From contig NC_064617.1 in the NCBI RefSeq assembly GCF_023898315.1, positions 694,777,494 through 694,841,493 on the forward strand: a DNA stretch of 64,000 nucleotides. The letters are read 5' to 3'. The position numbers and the translations under genes were made by a program. Shown here piece after piece: positions 20,395 to 31,182 of this stretch. The notes under the pieces are model-generated. The model ran no database searches and had not been told where the DNA came from. It saw only the letters and a list, made by a program, of their open reading frames with translations. The DNA comes from Schistocerca nitens. Its lineage: Eukaryota; Arthropoda; Insecta; Orthoptera; Acrididae. Position 1 is the stretch's first letter; each line of letters starts with the position of its first letter.

Positions 20395-21976
20395 GTAAGT
20401 GTGGAGTGTTGATCCTTATTTATATAATTAATTACACAGATAGTTGATTTTATGTGTACTTTACTTTAAAGCACCAATAATCTTGAGACAAATTCATGAT
20501 TTCATGATAAAGTACACTGATACCCTTATATGTTGTAATTGTAGCCTAATGTATAGATGCTCCAGTGATGAAACACTACTGTGATTAATCTTATTTAAAT
20601 AATCTCCAAGGAATATTAGGAACTTGGCTGCTTAGTTTACAGTACAAGTTTTCAAAGAAATTTAGGCAAATGGGACTGGTAAGACTAGATTTCACCATAA
20701 CATACAATATGTCAGTAATAAAATAGAGCCCATGTTTTAGAGTGTATGAGAAAGCAGAGCATGAAGTACTTCTCCCGAAATGTAACTTTATGTTGCAATC
20801 AGTGGTGGCTGTTGTTTAAGAGCACTTGAACACCCTAACTGTTGACACCTTGCGGTTTATTTGGTCATTTTTCTTTTAATGCTGTCAAACATAATGTAAA
20901 TGTGGTAATCTGAAATACACGGTGCTAAATCTACCAGGCTGTGCTACATTGCTCTTCTAGACTCTGTGAAACTTGGCATCAGGGTCGCAAGCACAGTTTA
21001 AGTTGTCCATGGTTTAAGGAGTCTATTCCATGTGCGCAACTCTCTTGACATAATTGCCTTTCAGGCCAAATAGTAATGCATTTCATTAACAACATGCACG
21101 GTTTGTGGCACGCACAGCTAGCCTTTACCACTTAACTGCAAGTTTACGTCAATGCCACTAGGTGGTAGCACACTGCAGCAGACTTTTATCCCCGTTCACT
21201 TGGCATAAATCCTGCTAGATGCTAGCATGTTCCTCAGATATGCCAATTCACTCACAGACCTGTTTTGTGGGATTGTGAATGAGATTTAGTACATCAAGTT
21301 TTGGATTTTATCATACAATAACTCATTCGATGCACTGAGAACTGTACAGCACATCATTGTTGATTGTGAGACTGTAGCATTTATTCATGCTCCTGACATC
21401 TTTTGGTTTATGTGCTTTATTTGTAGTGTAGGACAGAATTGTATGTATTTATGAACATTTACGAAAAGCTCTCTCACTAGTTTCTCTGATACCCACTTGA
21501 ATGTTTGCTTGAAGACTGTGTGCTTTTGACCCCTATGGTCCTCAGCACTTCATTTGTATTCTAGTCAAGTGACCTTGTTGGTAGGTAGTACTACTAGAAT
21601 TTAATCATTTCCGCAAGCAGCAGTTTGTATTTGGAGTTGGTTGTTTACTGTCAGGAATTGACTTTGTTGAACAATGTCTACATGAACTCTGTTGTATCTT
21701 TATGTGCTTGCAGCAAAGAAAATTACCAGGAAAAGTTAGCTGCAAATGAATTAGGACCGACCAGATCAGTTGTCTAAGAAAGTGACAAAAGCAAATAAGC
21801 TTGACTACAAGCGATCGTTTAACACATAAGTGTATAATAAGCATAAGTTGTTGTGTGAATGCAACACAAGAATGTCTGATTTTCAGCCCAGAAGCTAATT
21901 CCTTAATTAATGCAGGTGGGCCTAGTAGACATCTTGTATACTTTCTCGACAAAATAAAAAGCACGAAAACTCCCAC
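20395..21976. other. Start of Sec71 intron 2, no recognisable element
   Basis: AT-rich intronic sequence. No transposase, RT or tRNA-like signal was recognised on either strand up to the MITE at 21981. Confidence 0.5.
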
Positions 21977-21980
21977 TTAA

Positions 21981-22167
21981 CCATTTAACTGCCCTGGACG
22001 TGTTAACGCACACGCCTTTGTACCTGTCCCTGTGTGCTCTGAACATGTTTAAGCGTGCCACCAGTCCTTCTACTTGGTACTCTGAATGTGTCTACGCATA
22101 GACACATTCAGAGTACCAGGTAAAAGGACAGGTGGCGCGCATAAACACGTTCAGAGCCGTTAAAGGG
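21981..22167. mobile_element. piggyBac-type MITE with TTAA duplications
   Basis: A 187-bp element. It begins CCATTTAACTGCCCTGGACG and ends GTTCAGAGCCGTTAAAGGG, which are inverted versions of each other. It is flanked by TTAA on both sides (21977-21980 and 22168-22171), the piggyBac target signature. The middle is a second, tighter palindrome (CTTGGTACTCTGAATGTGTC / GACACATTCAGAGTACC) around 22074-22120. There is no coding capacity, so it would need a transposase in trans. Confidence 0.88.
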
Positions 22168-22849
22168 TTAAACAAAAATAAAAAGCAGAGAGTAGTAAAA
22201 GCTTAAAAATTATTTTGTTCTTGCCAGAATCTGTACTTGATTATGTACAAAACCAGAAAATTCCACAAAAACTATTCTTTCTTTTTTCAGGCAAGCTATA
22301 CTTATTATTATTGAATTTAAAAATTTGTGAACACCCAGACCGTATACTTATGCGAGTGTCACTGGCTGCAGTGTTTGAGAATGTATTAGTAACATTGTAT
22401 CAAAACTGTTCAGAAAAATCTGATTCACATTTAGCTGTTACTATTCTGTATTGTACAAAACAAACTTTGACAATATCAGAGATTTGATTGCAGAAACAGT
22501 TTTGTTCATAAAAAACTGGATTCATCTATGTAACAAAATTTACAAGTGTGAAATACATAGAGAAAATTTGGTTACCTACAACTTGCATAGAAGCTAGACA
22601 GCAATTATATGAGTTGGACATGAATGGGAGACAGTGCAGAAGGTTTGTGGCCCATCCCTCATTTTATTCAATTTGATCATAGAGCAAGTAGTATAGGAAA
22701 CCATGAAGAACTTCAAAAAGGGAATTAAAGTTTAGGAAGAAGAAATAAAAACTTTTTAAGGTTTCCTGATAATGTGGTAACTCTCTGAGACAACAAACGA
22801 CTTATGCACACTCCCATCACATTGATGTGACCACAGCCTATGTTCGATG

Positions 22850-23880
22850 TCAACACGCAGTAACCACTCACAGATGGCAGGTGGCAGCATTGGCATTGGA
22901 GGGTATGTAAAGCTTATCAAGGGGAAAATTGAGCTATTTATCTGACGTCCAAAATGGCTTGATTATTGGCTTTTGGGCCATTGAGGGCATTTCAGAAATG
23001 CCTAAGTTCATGCGCTACTGTGGTTAAAGGATACCGAAAACCAGCGCCTAGGCAATTTTGGTGCACCATGCGCCATAGATCACAGGGTTAAGCAATGGCT
23101 GCATAGATATGTTTGTGTGAATAAATGTGCAACTGTTGAGAATTTGACCATCCTAGTGAAGCAAAGGACTACCAACAGTGTCTCCTAAGCTACCGTTCAG
23201 CAAATGCCACTGCGTATGGGCCTCCTCAGCAGGTACCTGGGTCACACACGTGTTTATTGGACGACGAAGGCTGAAATTTCCACGCCAGTACTGCAATTGT
23301 ACATTCACTTAGTATTGACAGGTGGCCTTTTCAGATGACTCACATTTTATGCTCTATTGGACAGATGGTCATTGACATGTATGGCATGAAACATTGGAAA
23401 GCAAACACCTTAAAACAGGTATGGTCTGGGGAATATTTTCATGGCATTCCATGGGTGATCTCGCCATTGTGGAAGGCAAAATGGATCAGCACAAGTATGC
23501 ATCTATTCTGGAGGTCCATGTCTACTCCTGCATGCAGTTTGCTTTACCTTGGCATGATACCATATACCAGCAGGATACTGCTACGTGTCACACAGCTCAC
23601 AGTGTACGTGTCTGGATTGAAGAGCACCAGAAAGAGTTTACTGCGCCCCACTGATCGCAAAATTCTATGCATTTAAACCCAATCTATAATCTGTGGGGCC
23701 ATCTTGATTTCAAGATGTTTGTGCCATGAAGCCTCAGTTGAGAACCTTAGTGCAGCTGCCCATGGCACTGGAGTCAGTGTGGCTCCACATTCCTGCAGGT
23801 ACCTCTCAAAGCCTCGTTTGATTGTCTTCCTTTATGACTAGCAGCGGTCAGGGTTGCACAGGGTGGATATTAGGCTTTTT
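22850..23880 (+). pseudogene. Tc1-like transposase fossil
   Basis: Broken frames read VWGIFSWHSMGDLAIVEGKM, then DQHKYASILEVHV and IYQQDTATCHTAHSV (the second catalytic Asp kept). After a frameshift come IYNLWGHLD, in the place of the usual NPIENLWDHLD, and a C-terminal LAAVRVAQGG. This order is that of Tc1 transposases. The N-terminal HTH region (about 22950-23300) is heavily decayed. The third catalytic Glu is lost. Inverted repeats were not located. Confidence 0.8.
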
Positions 23881-23949
23881 ACAAGTGGTCAGAGTAATGT
23901 GTGAGGACAGTGTACATGATCGGTCGAATGGAATGTATAGTGTTTTGAA

Positions 23950-25620
23950 GAAAGGTTATAAAAAGAACATCAGCAACTTTAAAAAAAGTAACAATGTAGT
24001 TATGGTAAATCAGTTGGTGCTGATGGCATTAGATTAGCAAGGTCAGCTGAACCTTTCAGTACAGGATGTTGGCTTGGCTTCATCATTCAGTGATGATATG
24101 ACATCACATATATGAAAACAGTGAGAGAACACAACATTGGCAATATTTCTTTTAGATCTGTATTAAGTCTTGTGGTGTAGGTTGGGATGCAGGCTGATCT
24201 GTAGCAGAGGTTGAGGTTAGGTTGGAAGGTGACTGGTTACAAGATGAAGCTAACAAATCTTAATAAAGAAGCTTACATATGATGACATACTTACGTATAA
24301 TGTAGCTCGAGGTGTAAATTATATTGAAAGGTGGCAGTTTGCTTGAAAGTTCATAAAGCTGTATCAAATGCTTCACTTAATCCAATTTGCAGATGAAGTA
24401 TAATACAGAGCGGCGCACAAAAAAACTGCCCCTGCACTAAAAGGAATATGAATGAAGAAAATCAACGTACATCATCGCTTTCTTACATTTTTATTGTACA
24501 GTTTCATTATTAACTATGTAATTAACATTTTAAGTAACAGATTTACTTTTATTAGTTTAATAAGCATATTTTAGAAAGGAATTTAAAGTCTGTGTTCAAA
24601 TGTTCTCTGCCAACATCCAAGCAAATTTGTGCACGTCGAAGCATGTTAAGGAAAAACACTTTTCAGTACTCTTTGAGGAATGTTCGAAATTTCTTCACAT
24701 ATGTTGTTTTTTAATGTGTCAAGTGTTCTGGGATTGTTGCGGTAGACTCTAGCCTTTAGAAATCCCCAGAGGTAAATGTCACTTGGTGACAAATTGAGAG
24801 AGTGGGGTAGCCATAAGTTCTTACTAATGGTCCTCTCTTTTGCAAAATCAGTTTGTATATGAGCTAAGGACAAATCCGACTTATGAGAAGTTGTCCCATC
24901 TTGCTGGAAATATGCACAACATTTTTTGTTTGGAGTTAAGAGCCGAAAATTCATTGTAGAGTTGGAAATAAACATGTGTGTTGACAGTTTCATTGAAGAA
25001 CAATGGCCTGATAATTCTGTTACCAGATTCAGCACACCATACACCAATTTTTAAATCGTGTAACGGCATTTGCAGTATGCCATGGGGATTCTCCGTTGCC
25101 CAGTGTCTTGTGTTTTGTGAATTAATGTAACCCGACAGATGAAACCAAGCTTCATCCATCGAAAAAAGGAAGAAGGGATCAAGATGTCTCCCAGCAACAT
25201 TTTCCAGCAACGGAGTAAGGCATGACATGGTTTATAATGACTAGTTTCTGTATGAACTACTCACACGCTACTGCTGTTGGAAGGTGGCAAAGAAACTGAC
25301 AAGCTAGTAATGCTACTCACGCATGTTCGCAGTCCGGTTTGGTTTTACGTGTGCCACTCTGTATTAGAAGAATTTTGTTATTTGGGTAGCAAAACAGGTC
25401 TAACTTTGAAGGCAGAAGTAAACAGATATAAGTTGTGGATTGCTAATAGCAAGGATACATAAAGATCGAGTATAAATTTTGGCATTGAGATATCGTTTCT
25501 GAAAGTATTTACCTGGAATGTAGCCTTATGTCCAAATGTAGAGAACAAAAGGATAAGTGAAGTTTCTGAAAAATTTTAATTACAGGAGAATGCTGACACC
25601 ATTCTGTATCACATGAAGAA
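23950..25620 (+). pseudogene. RTE-like LINE reverse transcriptase remnant, split by a mariner-like element
   Basis: Short plus-strand pieces fit the RT of RTE-like elements: GADGIR (about 24018-24035), LQFADEV (about 24380-24400, FADE in place of YADD) and EEFCYLGSK (about 25366-25395). The two latter pieces would be adjacent if the 962-bp element at 24403-25364 were removed. Similarity is limited to short motifs, so the assignment is tentative. Confidence 0.42.
24403..25364 (-). mobile_element. Mariner-like element with TA duplications, N-terminus deleted
   Basis: TA at 24401-24402 and 25365-25366 flanks inverted ends (left ATACAGAGCGGCGCACAAAA; right, reversed, ATACAGAGTGGCACACGTAA). The minus strand encodes the catalytic half of a Tc1/mariner-superfamily transposase: MDEAWFHLSGYINSQNTR, then (after a frameshift) FQQDGTTSH and SPSDIYLWGFLKARVYRNNP. 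Catalytic Asp residues are present in all three motifs; I count 39 residues between the second and third. Only about 140 bp remain upstream of the DEAWFH frame, too little for the DNA-binding domain, so the copy is an internally deleted, immobile one. Confidence 0.85.
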
Positions 25621-25844
25621 TTCATAAGAACCTTACATAAAGATATTAGAGTGAATACAGAGACTTGTACACAGCAAGTTTTGGTAAAAGTCTAGAAGAG
25701 GGCCAGTGGTGTACTTCAGTGTTTCATGCAGGAATGTTGTCAGAGCTTGCCATGAGGTGTGGTGGGAACAGAAGGTGTGTCAGCTGTAAGTGTTACGCAG
25801 GCAATGAGAGAGCAGCAGGCAGGCGACGTGTTTCCCTCTCCTTC

Positions 25845-25965
25845 CCTCTTTCCTGATGAGGCAACAGTTTGTTGTGAAAGCTTGAATTTTGTGTGTTTGT
25901 TTGTGTGTCTATCGACGTGCCAGCGCTTTCATTTGGTAAGTCACATCATCTTTGTTTTTAGATAT
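25845..25965. repeat. Single arm of the second palindromic repeat family
   Basis: TTTCCTGATGAGGCAACAGT through GGTAAGTCACATCATCTTTG matches the right arm of the 59890-60470 palindrome with only a few differences. The mirrored left arm is absent. Confidence 0.85.
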
Positions 25966-26163
25966 AAAGTAGTACATTCGGAAGAAAGGGTGAAACACTG
26001 CTGTAAAACTGGATGACAAATTTAATTGTTCCTTGTTTGAGCCTCATCTATTTAAACTGTGCTAGTATCTGCAAGCCAAGGAGAGCATCGCAACCCATGA
26101 TGTATTTGAAAAAGGAGTGAAATATTTTTCTGCTCTGCGTTGCTACACAATGGATCTGTGCAA

Positions 26164-26359
26164 GCACACTGTGTAAGTGGATCAATGTTCTTTAATGAAA
26201 TCATGGGAGAAGATAGGTGGAGCAGTGTTTTTTAATTAAATTATGGGAGAAGGTAGATGGATCAATGTTTATCTAACGTGTGACATGTTAATAAACATTG
26301 ATCCACCTACGTTCTTCCATGATTTAACTAAACAAAAAACATTGATCTACTTAGTGTGC
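26164..26359. repeat. Palindromic MITE-like repeat, 196 bp
   Basis: Inverted arms begin GCACACTGTGTAAGTGGATC and end GATCTACTTAGTGTGC. The motif GGATCAATGTT-TTTAAT-AAATCATGGGAGAA is present twice in the left arm (near 26179 and 26225) and inverted in the right arm. No protein and no convincing target duplication. Confidence 0.75.
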
Positions 26360-27404
26360 TCATGCATATCGATTGCACAGTCATTTCACCACCAAATTTG
26401 ATACATGTTCACATTCTTGCAATTAATCCTTGAGACATGCACCAACAGATGATGTCACCACGTGGAACTAAATCACTTAAATCAGTCCAATTTATAGCAC
26501 TCGCTGCCATACTCATAAAATATTTCTCTTCAAACTCCTTAATATACTGAAAACAGTAAACAAGACAATGGGTTAAATTTCGGTGCTAAAAATATATTAC
26601 CTCTCTTCTCACCTCACATTCCTTATGTCAAAGAACCATCCCACTGGCCACGCTAAAGTGACGTGTTGCCAGCCTTTGAGCAATAGATAAGCACCACCAT
26701 AAATGTTGCTGGCCCTGATCTAGATTTTAACCCAATTTTTCCCTCGCTCAACATATCATAGAACAGGAAATCATTAATATTGGTACCCAGTACCCTTATC
26801 AAACACACTGTTCAGTGACTTTGAGAGGATATATGTATGCAAAAATTAGACCATTGCAGCAGATAACCATTGAAGAGATACTGAATCAAATCGAGGAGAA
26901 ACAAGCTTTATGGCAAAACATCGGAAGGTGTCAAGAAATAGTTTATTTGGTAATGCATGGAAGTGTGGGGCTAAAAATTGTAAAGTGAGACTAAGGCCCG
27001 AAAATGATAATTAGATTCACATGAATGTAGGTTTTTGTATTTATGCAGAAATACAGAGACATGCATGATATAGATCAATGTGGAGAACTGCAACAAACCA
27101 GCTTTTGGACTGAAGACAACAACAGTAATGCTGTTGGCAAAAGCCAGTTGCTAGCACGTACTGGAAAAAAAGTCAGTCACACTACATGTATCCCTGCTGT
27201 AAGCTAAGCAGTTGCTTTATGTCTTATTATCCAACAAAAGCCCAATGATTTCTCTCCTCGGGTGGCAATGCTGTCTTTTCTACGCCTGGAGAAGCCAGAG
27301 ATGCAACTAACACCATATGCTTCTGTGTTAAAAGTGGAGAATATTAGTGTAACAAATGTTTAGCATCAATCAGAGATGTTGTGTAGTGGCATTTATCTCA
27401 GGGT
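26360..27404. other. Intronic stretch with one RTE-like 3' tail
   Basis: No coding signal was recognised. At about 27088-27133, GAGAACTGCAACAAACCAGC then GGACTGAAGACAACAACAG resembles the tail at 13319-13366. Both look like the 3' end of RTE-like LINEs with an ACA-rich terminus. Confidence 0.4.
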
Positions 27405-27556
27405 CTTCAGCCAGTGGTCATTTAATGATTTTTCTTTCACCAACTCAAAGGGGCTAGCACTTTCTCCAACAGCAATGGAGGGTGAATCTGTGACATTACC
27501 GGTTACTGATGCTAGTGAAATATCGGAAAAACCACTAAATGACCAGTGGTTGAAAG
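27405..27556. repeat. MITE-like inverted repeat, about 150 bp
   Basis: The left end CTTCAGCCAGTGGTCATTTA and the right end TAAATGACCAGTGGTTGAAAG are near-complementary over about 30 bases, with further weaker pairing inside (CTAGCA on one side, TGCTAG on the other). Open frames on both strands are by-products of the palindrome. Confidence 0.75.
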
Positions 27557-28042
27557 TTCCAAGACAAAACATCAACAGGCAACATCTTAAGAAGTGATCA
27601 CAAAAGCCTCTGCAATTTCAGGCAATCAGATGTTGATAAGCACTAATGTTTAGCAGCACTACTGACTACTGCTTCTTTTCCAACAGTCTGATGCTTCCAA
27701 ATACACATTTTGTGAATGAAAACACTTACATTAAGAAATCAAGCCTAACATTAATTGAAATGTTGAAAATCATTTTGACAACTCATAACCAGACTTGTCA
27801 TCTGTCAACCTAATGTAGACCTAGTCTTACACTACAGATCAGTATGTCACCACAACCAATGTTATAAATATAGACACTAAAGAAATATTGTCAGTGTTCT
27901 GTTCTCGTATCTGTTTGTGCAAGTATAACGGCCTTCTTCATGTGGGAGCTGGATTTGGCATTGCCTGTGGTTTGTGCCACATAACCTAGTCACAGTAGGG
28001 TTGACCCAAGCCTGTTATGGCATTTTACAAGATAAGACATCT

Positions 28043-28200
28043 GCTCCGATAGCTGAGTGGTCAGCGTGATGGAATTCCACACAAAGGGGCCCAGGTTCGA
28101 TCCCAGCTGGGTCGGAGTCACATTAAACCTAAACCTTCTTCCCTTTCTTTTCACACAGAGAAGTTACGAAAATAAAGTATTCTCATTCATTTCATCTTCA
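28043..28200 (+). mobile_element. tRNA-derived SINE, plus orientation
   Basis: The tRNA-like head spans 28043-28118: box A TAGCTGAGTGG (about 28050-28060) and box B GGTTCGATCCC (28093-28103), closing with GTCGGAG complementary to the starting GCTCCGA. The body downstream is short and diverged; its 3' end is uncertain. The head lacks the normal tRNA secondary structure in the anticodon region, so it is not a functional tRNA gene. Confidence 0.75.
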
Positions 28201-28507
28201 TTTGGGCATCATCAACAATTTCCTGACTCGTAAAGAGAATTAATTTTAATTCATGAATGCCAAAATAGTTATTGTTGTGGTGTCTCCATCAGATACGTAG
28301 AAAAGAGCTTGGAATGGATGGTCAGCTGCTGCATTGTTTGGAACTTAAAATCCAGACACCTCTTTATCACTTTTCAGTGCAGGTGGAGGAGATATTGCTC
28401 CATCTGTGATTACCTAGCCCTCCTGTAAGTACAATCATTAATTACCTTGCAGAATCCCCCCCAGCCTTACAACAACAACCTGGCAGTTGCAACAAATATG
28501 AAATTAA

Positions 28508-28730
28508 ATGATCGTATGGCATTTATTGGCCTGGGATATCCCCTTTGGCCTTCGGCCACCGTATTGCAAGTCTTTCTAGTTGATGCCACTTAGGCGAATT
28601 GCGTGTCATTGATGATGAAAATGATGATGATGAACACACAACACCCAGTCCCCTGCTGGGAATCGAACCCGGGCCCCCTCGCGTGGTAGGCGGTAACGTT
28701 ACTGCTGCGCTATGGAGGCAGACTAACAAA
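28508..28730 (-). mobile_element. tRNA-derived SINE, minus orientation
   Basis: The minus strand has a head with box A TAGCGCAGCAG (about 28702-28712) and box B GGTTCGATTCC (about 28662-28672). It is followed by an ATCATCATCATT-type stretch (about 28610-28635) and a GTGGCATCAACTAGAAAGAC body ending near 28508. The head differs from those of the 14.9-kb and 36.2-kb SINEs, so it is a separate family. Confidence 0.75.
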
Positions 28731-28734
28731 CAAT

Positions 28735-29395
28735 TACATAGAGGAAAAATGCTTTTTTTTTTCTCAGAAATCTATGTTCTTTTTAATGAGTCTTGTACTC
28801 ATTTTAACTTTCCTGGAATCATAAGGAGGGACACTGTTCTTAATTTTAAACAAATCCTTCAGTTTCTAGCCTCTCAGTTTATTTTAAGCTTACATGATTG
28901 TCATACTTTATGTGGACCTGAAAGCATGGTTGCTGAAGGCACTAAATATTTAGGATATATTAGTTATAGTTCATAGGGGGAAGCAGACCAAACCTGTCTG
29001 CTGCAGTTTTACGGGAGTCTTTGTGAAATCTTGGTTTGAGTATGGCTGCACAGAGTTTGGTTCTGCAATATCTTCACATGTAAAACTTTCGGATGTGGTG
29101 GAATGTGAAGGAATTAGGCTGAGCAGCATGCCCTTTAGAATGAGCCTCATAACATGCCTCTGCACGAAAGTTGGTGAGCCACTGCTTAACATCACATGGT
29201 GACTTCTCGTGGGGATACAAGCCTGTAAGACAATATCCATACCGCATGTGCCAGCATGCCATGCCCATGGGAAAAGCCCCTGATTGGAGTGGGTGATATC
29301 CAGGGTGGATGCTTTGTGTATGAAACATATTAAGCTCCAAAAAAACTGGCCATTCTTCTACAGCCATCTCTTCTGTTGGTGATGGATCATTTAAT
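28735..29395. other. Intronic stretch, nothing firm recognised
   Basis: A 97-codon minus-strand frame (29367-29077) has no recognisable domain and no homologous copy elsewhere in the window. I treat it as chance. Confidence 0.35.
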
Positions 29396-29399
29396 GCTG

Positions 29400-30370
29400 C
29401 TTTTTATGACTCTGTGGCCTTCCCCGTCCCTCACTGCACCCTGGGAGGAGGGCCAGGCTTGTTGTTTTGGGGTGAAACACTTTCCCCCACAACATGGTCT
29501 GCACTAGGACTAACAGGAACATTTCCATCGCCACCAAGCTATTATTTTATGTGGAAATTATTGAATACACGTTTGGTGAAATGGAATCTCTCAGATGTTG
29601 CCAGATTCACTGTTCACCAAAACTACTACTGCTGTCCAGTCTGCAGCCCTTCGTCCTTGTGACCATTGTGGCGATGTCCCAGTGTCCATTATTCCTCACC
29701 AGTATGATTATGGTTCAGGGGGTCATTTTTCACAGAGACCTCAGCCTTCAAACTGATGAGGAACTCTGGGCCAGTCTTGAACCACTTTCATTTTGTTCGG
29801 TGTGTTCGGTTAGGTGATAAGGACAATCAGATAGATACCTGTGCCTTTAGCCTGGCATTTGAGGAAGATATCTCCTGGAAAAGATTAGTGTTATGTGTTA
29901 TCGGTGTGACATGAAGCTGTATGTCCTCCACCCATGAGGTGTTTTCTGTGATTGCATTTCGGGTACATGTCCTCCCATTGTACAATGGACCCTCTATACA
30001 GTGAATGTAGCATTCACTTTATGAGGGGAGCCCCTGTGTTCCACCACTCATGTGCGTTAATTGTGACATCCATTACTCTCCACGCTCACCATATTGCCCA
30101 GCTTATGAGAAGGAAAAGAAGATACAGGAGTATTAGTCCTTTGATCATTACATCCTGTGCGTTTGACCTCTAACTATGCCCCCTCCGTCCTCCTTACTTA
30201 CAGTCCCATCCTCTTCCCCTTCCCCTGTGGTTCCCACACTCTCCCCTCCCCACTCCCTCTACCCAGCTAGAGAAGAGTCCCCCTTCTTTGACACATGCCG
30301 GTAATGGGGCTCCCTCCCAGGACCCCTTCCCCGCAGCATCTCCTGGGCTGGAGCTTGCTACCACAACTCG
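29400..30370 (+). pseudogene. LINE ORF1 (zinc-knuckle) relic
   Basis: Broken plus-strand frames around 29890-30170 read CYRCDMK-YVL then a GVFCDCIS/FLCLHFG stretch with GHMSSHC, a C-x2-3-C pair and a closing basic segment QLMRRKRRYRS. This pattern of cysteine/histidine boxes then a basic tail fits a degraded LINE ORF1 of a family different from copies 1 and 2. It ends near a CTCGACCGCATTATGGCAAA boundary, followed by a GA microsatellite at about 30405-30432. Confidence 0.5.
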
Positions 30371-30434
30371 ACCGCATTATGGCAAACTGAAAATGAGTGA
30401 AAGTTTGAGAGAGAGAGAGAAGAGAGAGAGAGGT

Positions 30435-31180
30435 GATATGTGTGTATGATCAACCCCTTCTCTCAAAAGTATTTCTCTTCTTCATACCTCCTCTGTGTTA
30501 CCACAGATAACGTGTCACTGATCTCATTTGTACTAAGATTGCAGTACAGGTGCCTATTTGCCTCCACCTGTGATGAAGCAAGCTAGGATAATTTTTCTCC
30601 CCTGTTGTTTTGCCATCTGCCTCCATAAAATTCATTTTGTTCTTAGCTAATTATCAGTAACATACATGTGTATAATCTGCATTTTCATAAAAGAGAAAGG
30701 TTGGCCCTCAGATTGAAAGAATATAACACCAGATCTAATTTTGTGCTTGGCTTTAGGTGTATGATTGATTTTCTAATTTATTTTGACTATTCCTAGTGGG
30801 TATCTTTCATTACAGGGTGAAATCAGTAATTGTTTCGCAACTTAAAAGTCTATTGTTGATGTATAAACAAATGTAAACTCTGTACTAATTATAAACATTT
30901 GGAGGAACAGCTAATAGCATCCCTAAAGGATGTATTTGGCTCTATTCAAAATGAATTCCAGAGTAATTAACAGTTTAGTCAAAAGTATTGTTTGAATAAC
31001 GATATTTGTTAATTTCATGATTTAAACAAAGAATTCGACCTAACTGTTATAGTAGAAGAAACTGTTAAAAAGGCAGAAGGTCCGATGTATTCATTTAATT
31101 TTATGAGTTATGTTTTAATTGTAATTTCTGTAAATTTAACTTCGAACAATCTGTAGTTCCAGTACCGATCATTGTGAGTA
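30435..31180. other. AT-rich intronic stretch
   Basis: Nothing recognisable on either strand. Confidence 0.45.
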
Positions 31181-31182
31181 TA

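Noticed and set aside
27376-27597. Two opposing open frames of 60-73 codons at 27.4-27.6 kb with similar peptides
   Set aside because: The similarity arises because the segment is an inverted repeat; both frames are translations of the same palindrome arms.
28043-28118. Possible tRNA gene at 28.04 kb
   Set aside because: Box A and box B are good, but there is no proper cloverleaf in the anticodon arm, and a transposon-type body follows. It is a SINE head.
29077-29367. 97-codon minus-strand frame with Cys and His residues
   Set aside because: No consistent spacing of a zinc finger, no homologous copy in the window and no splice context.
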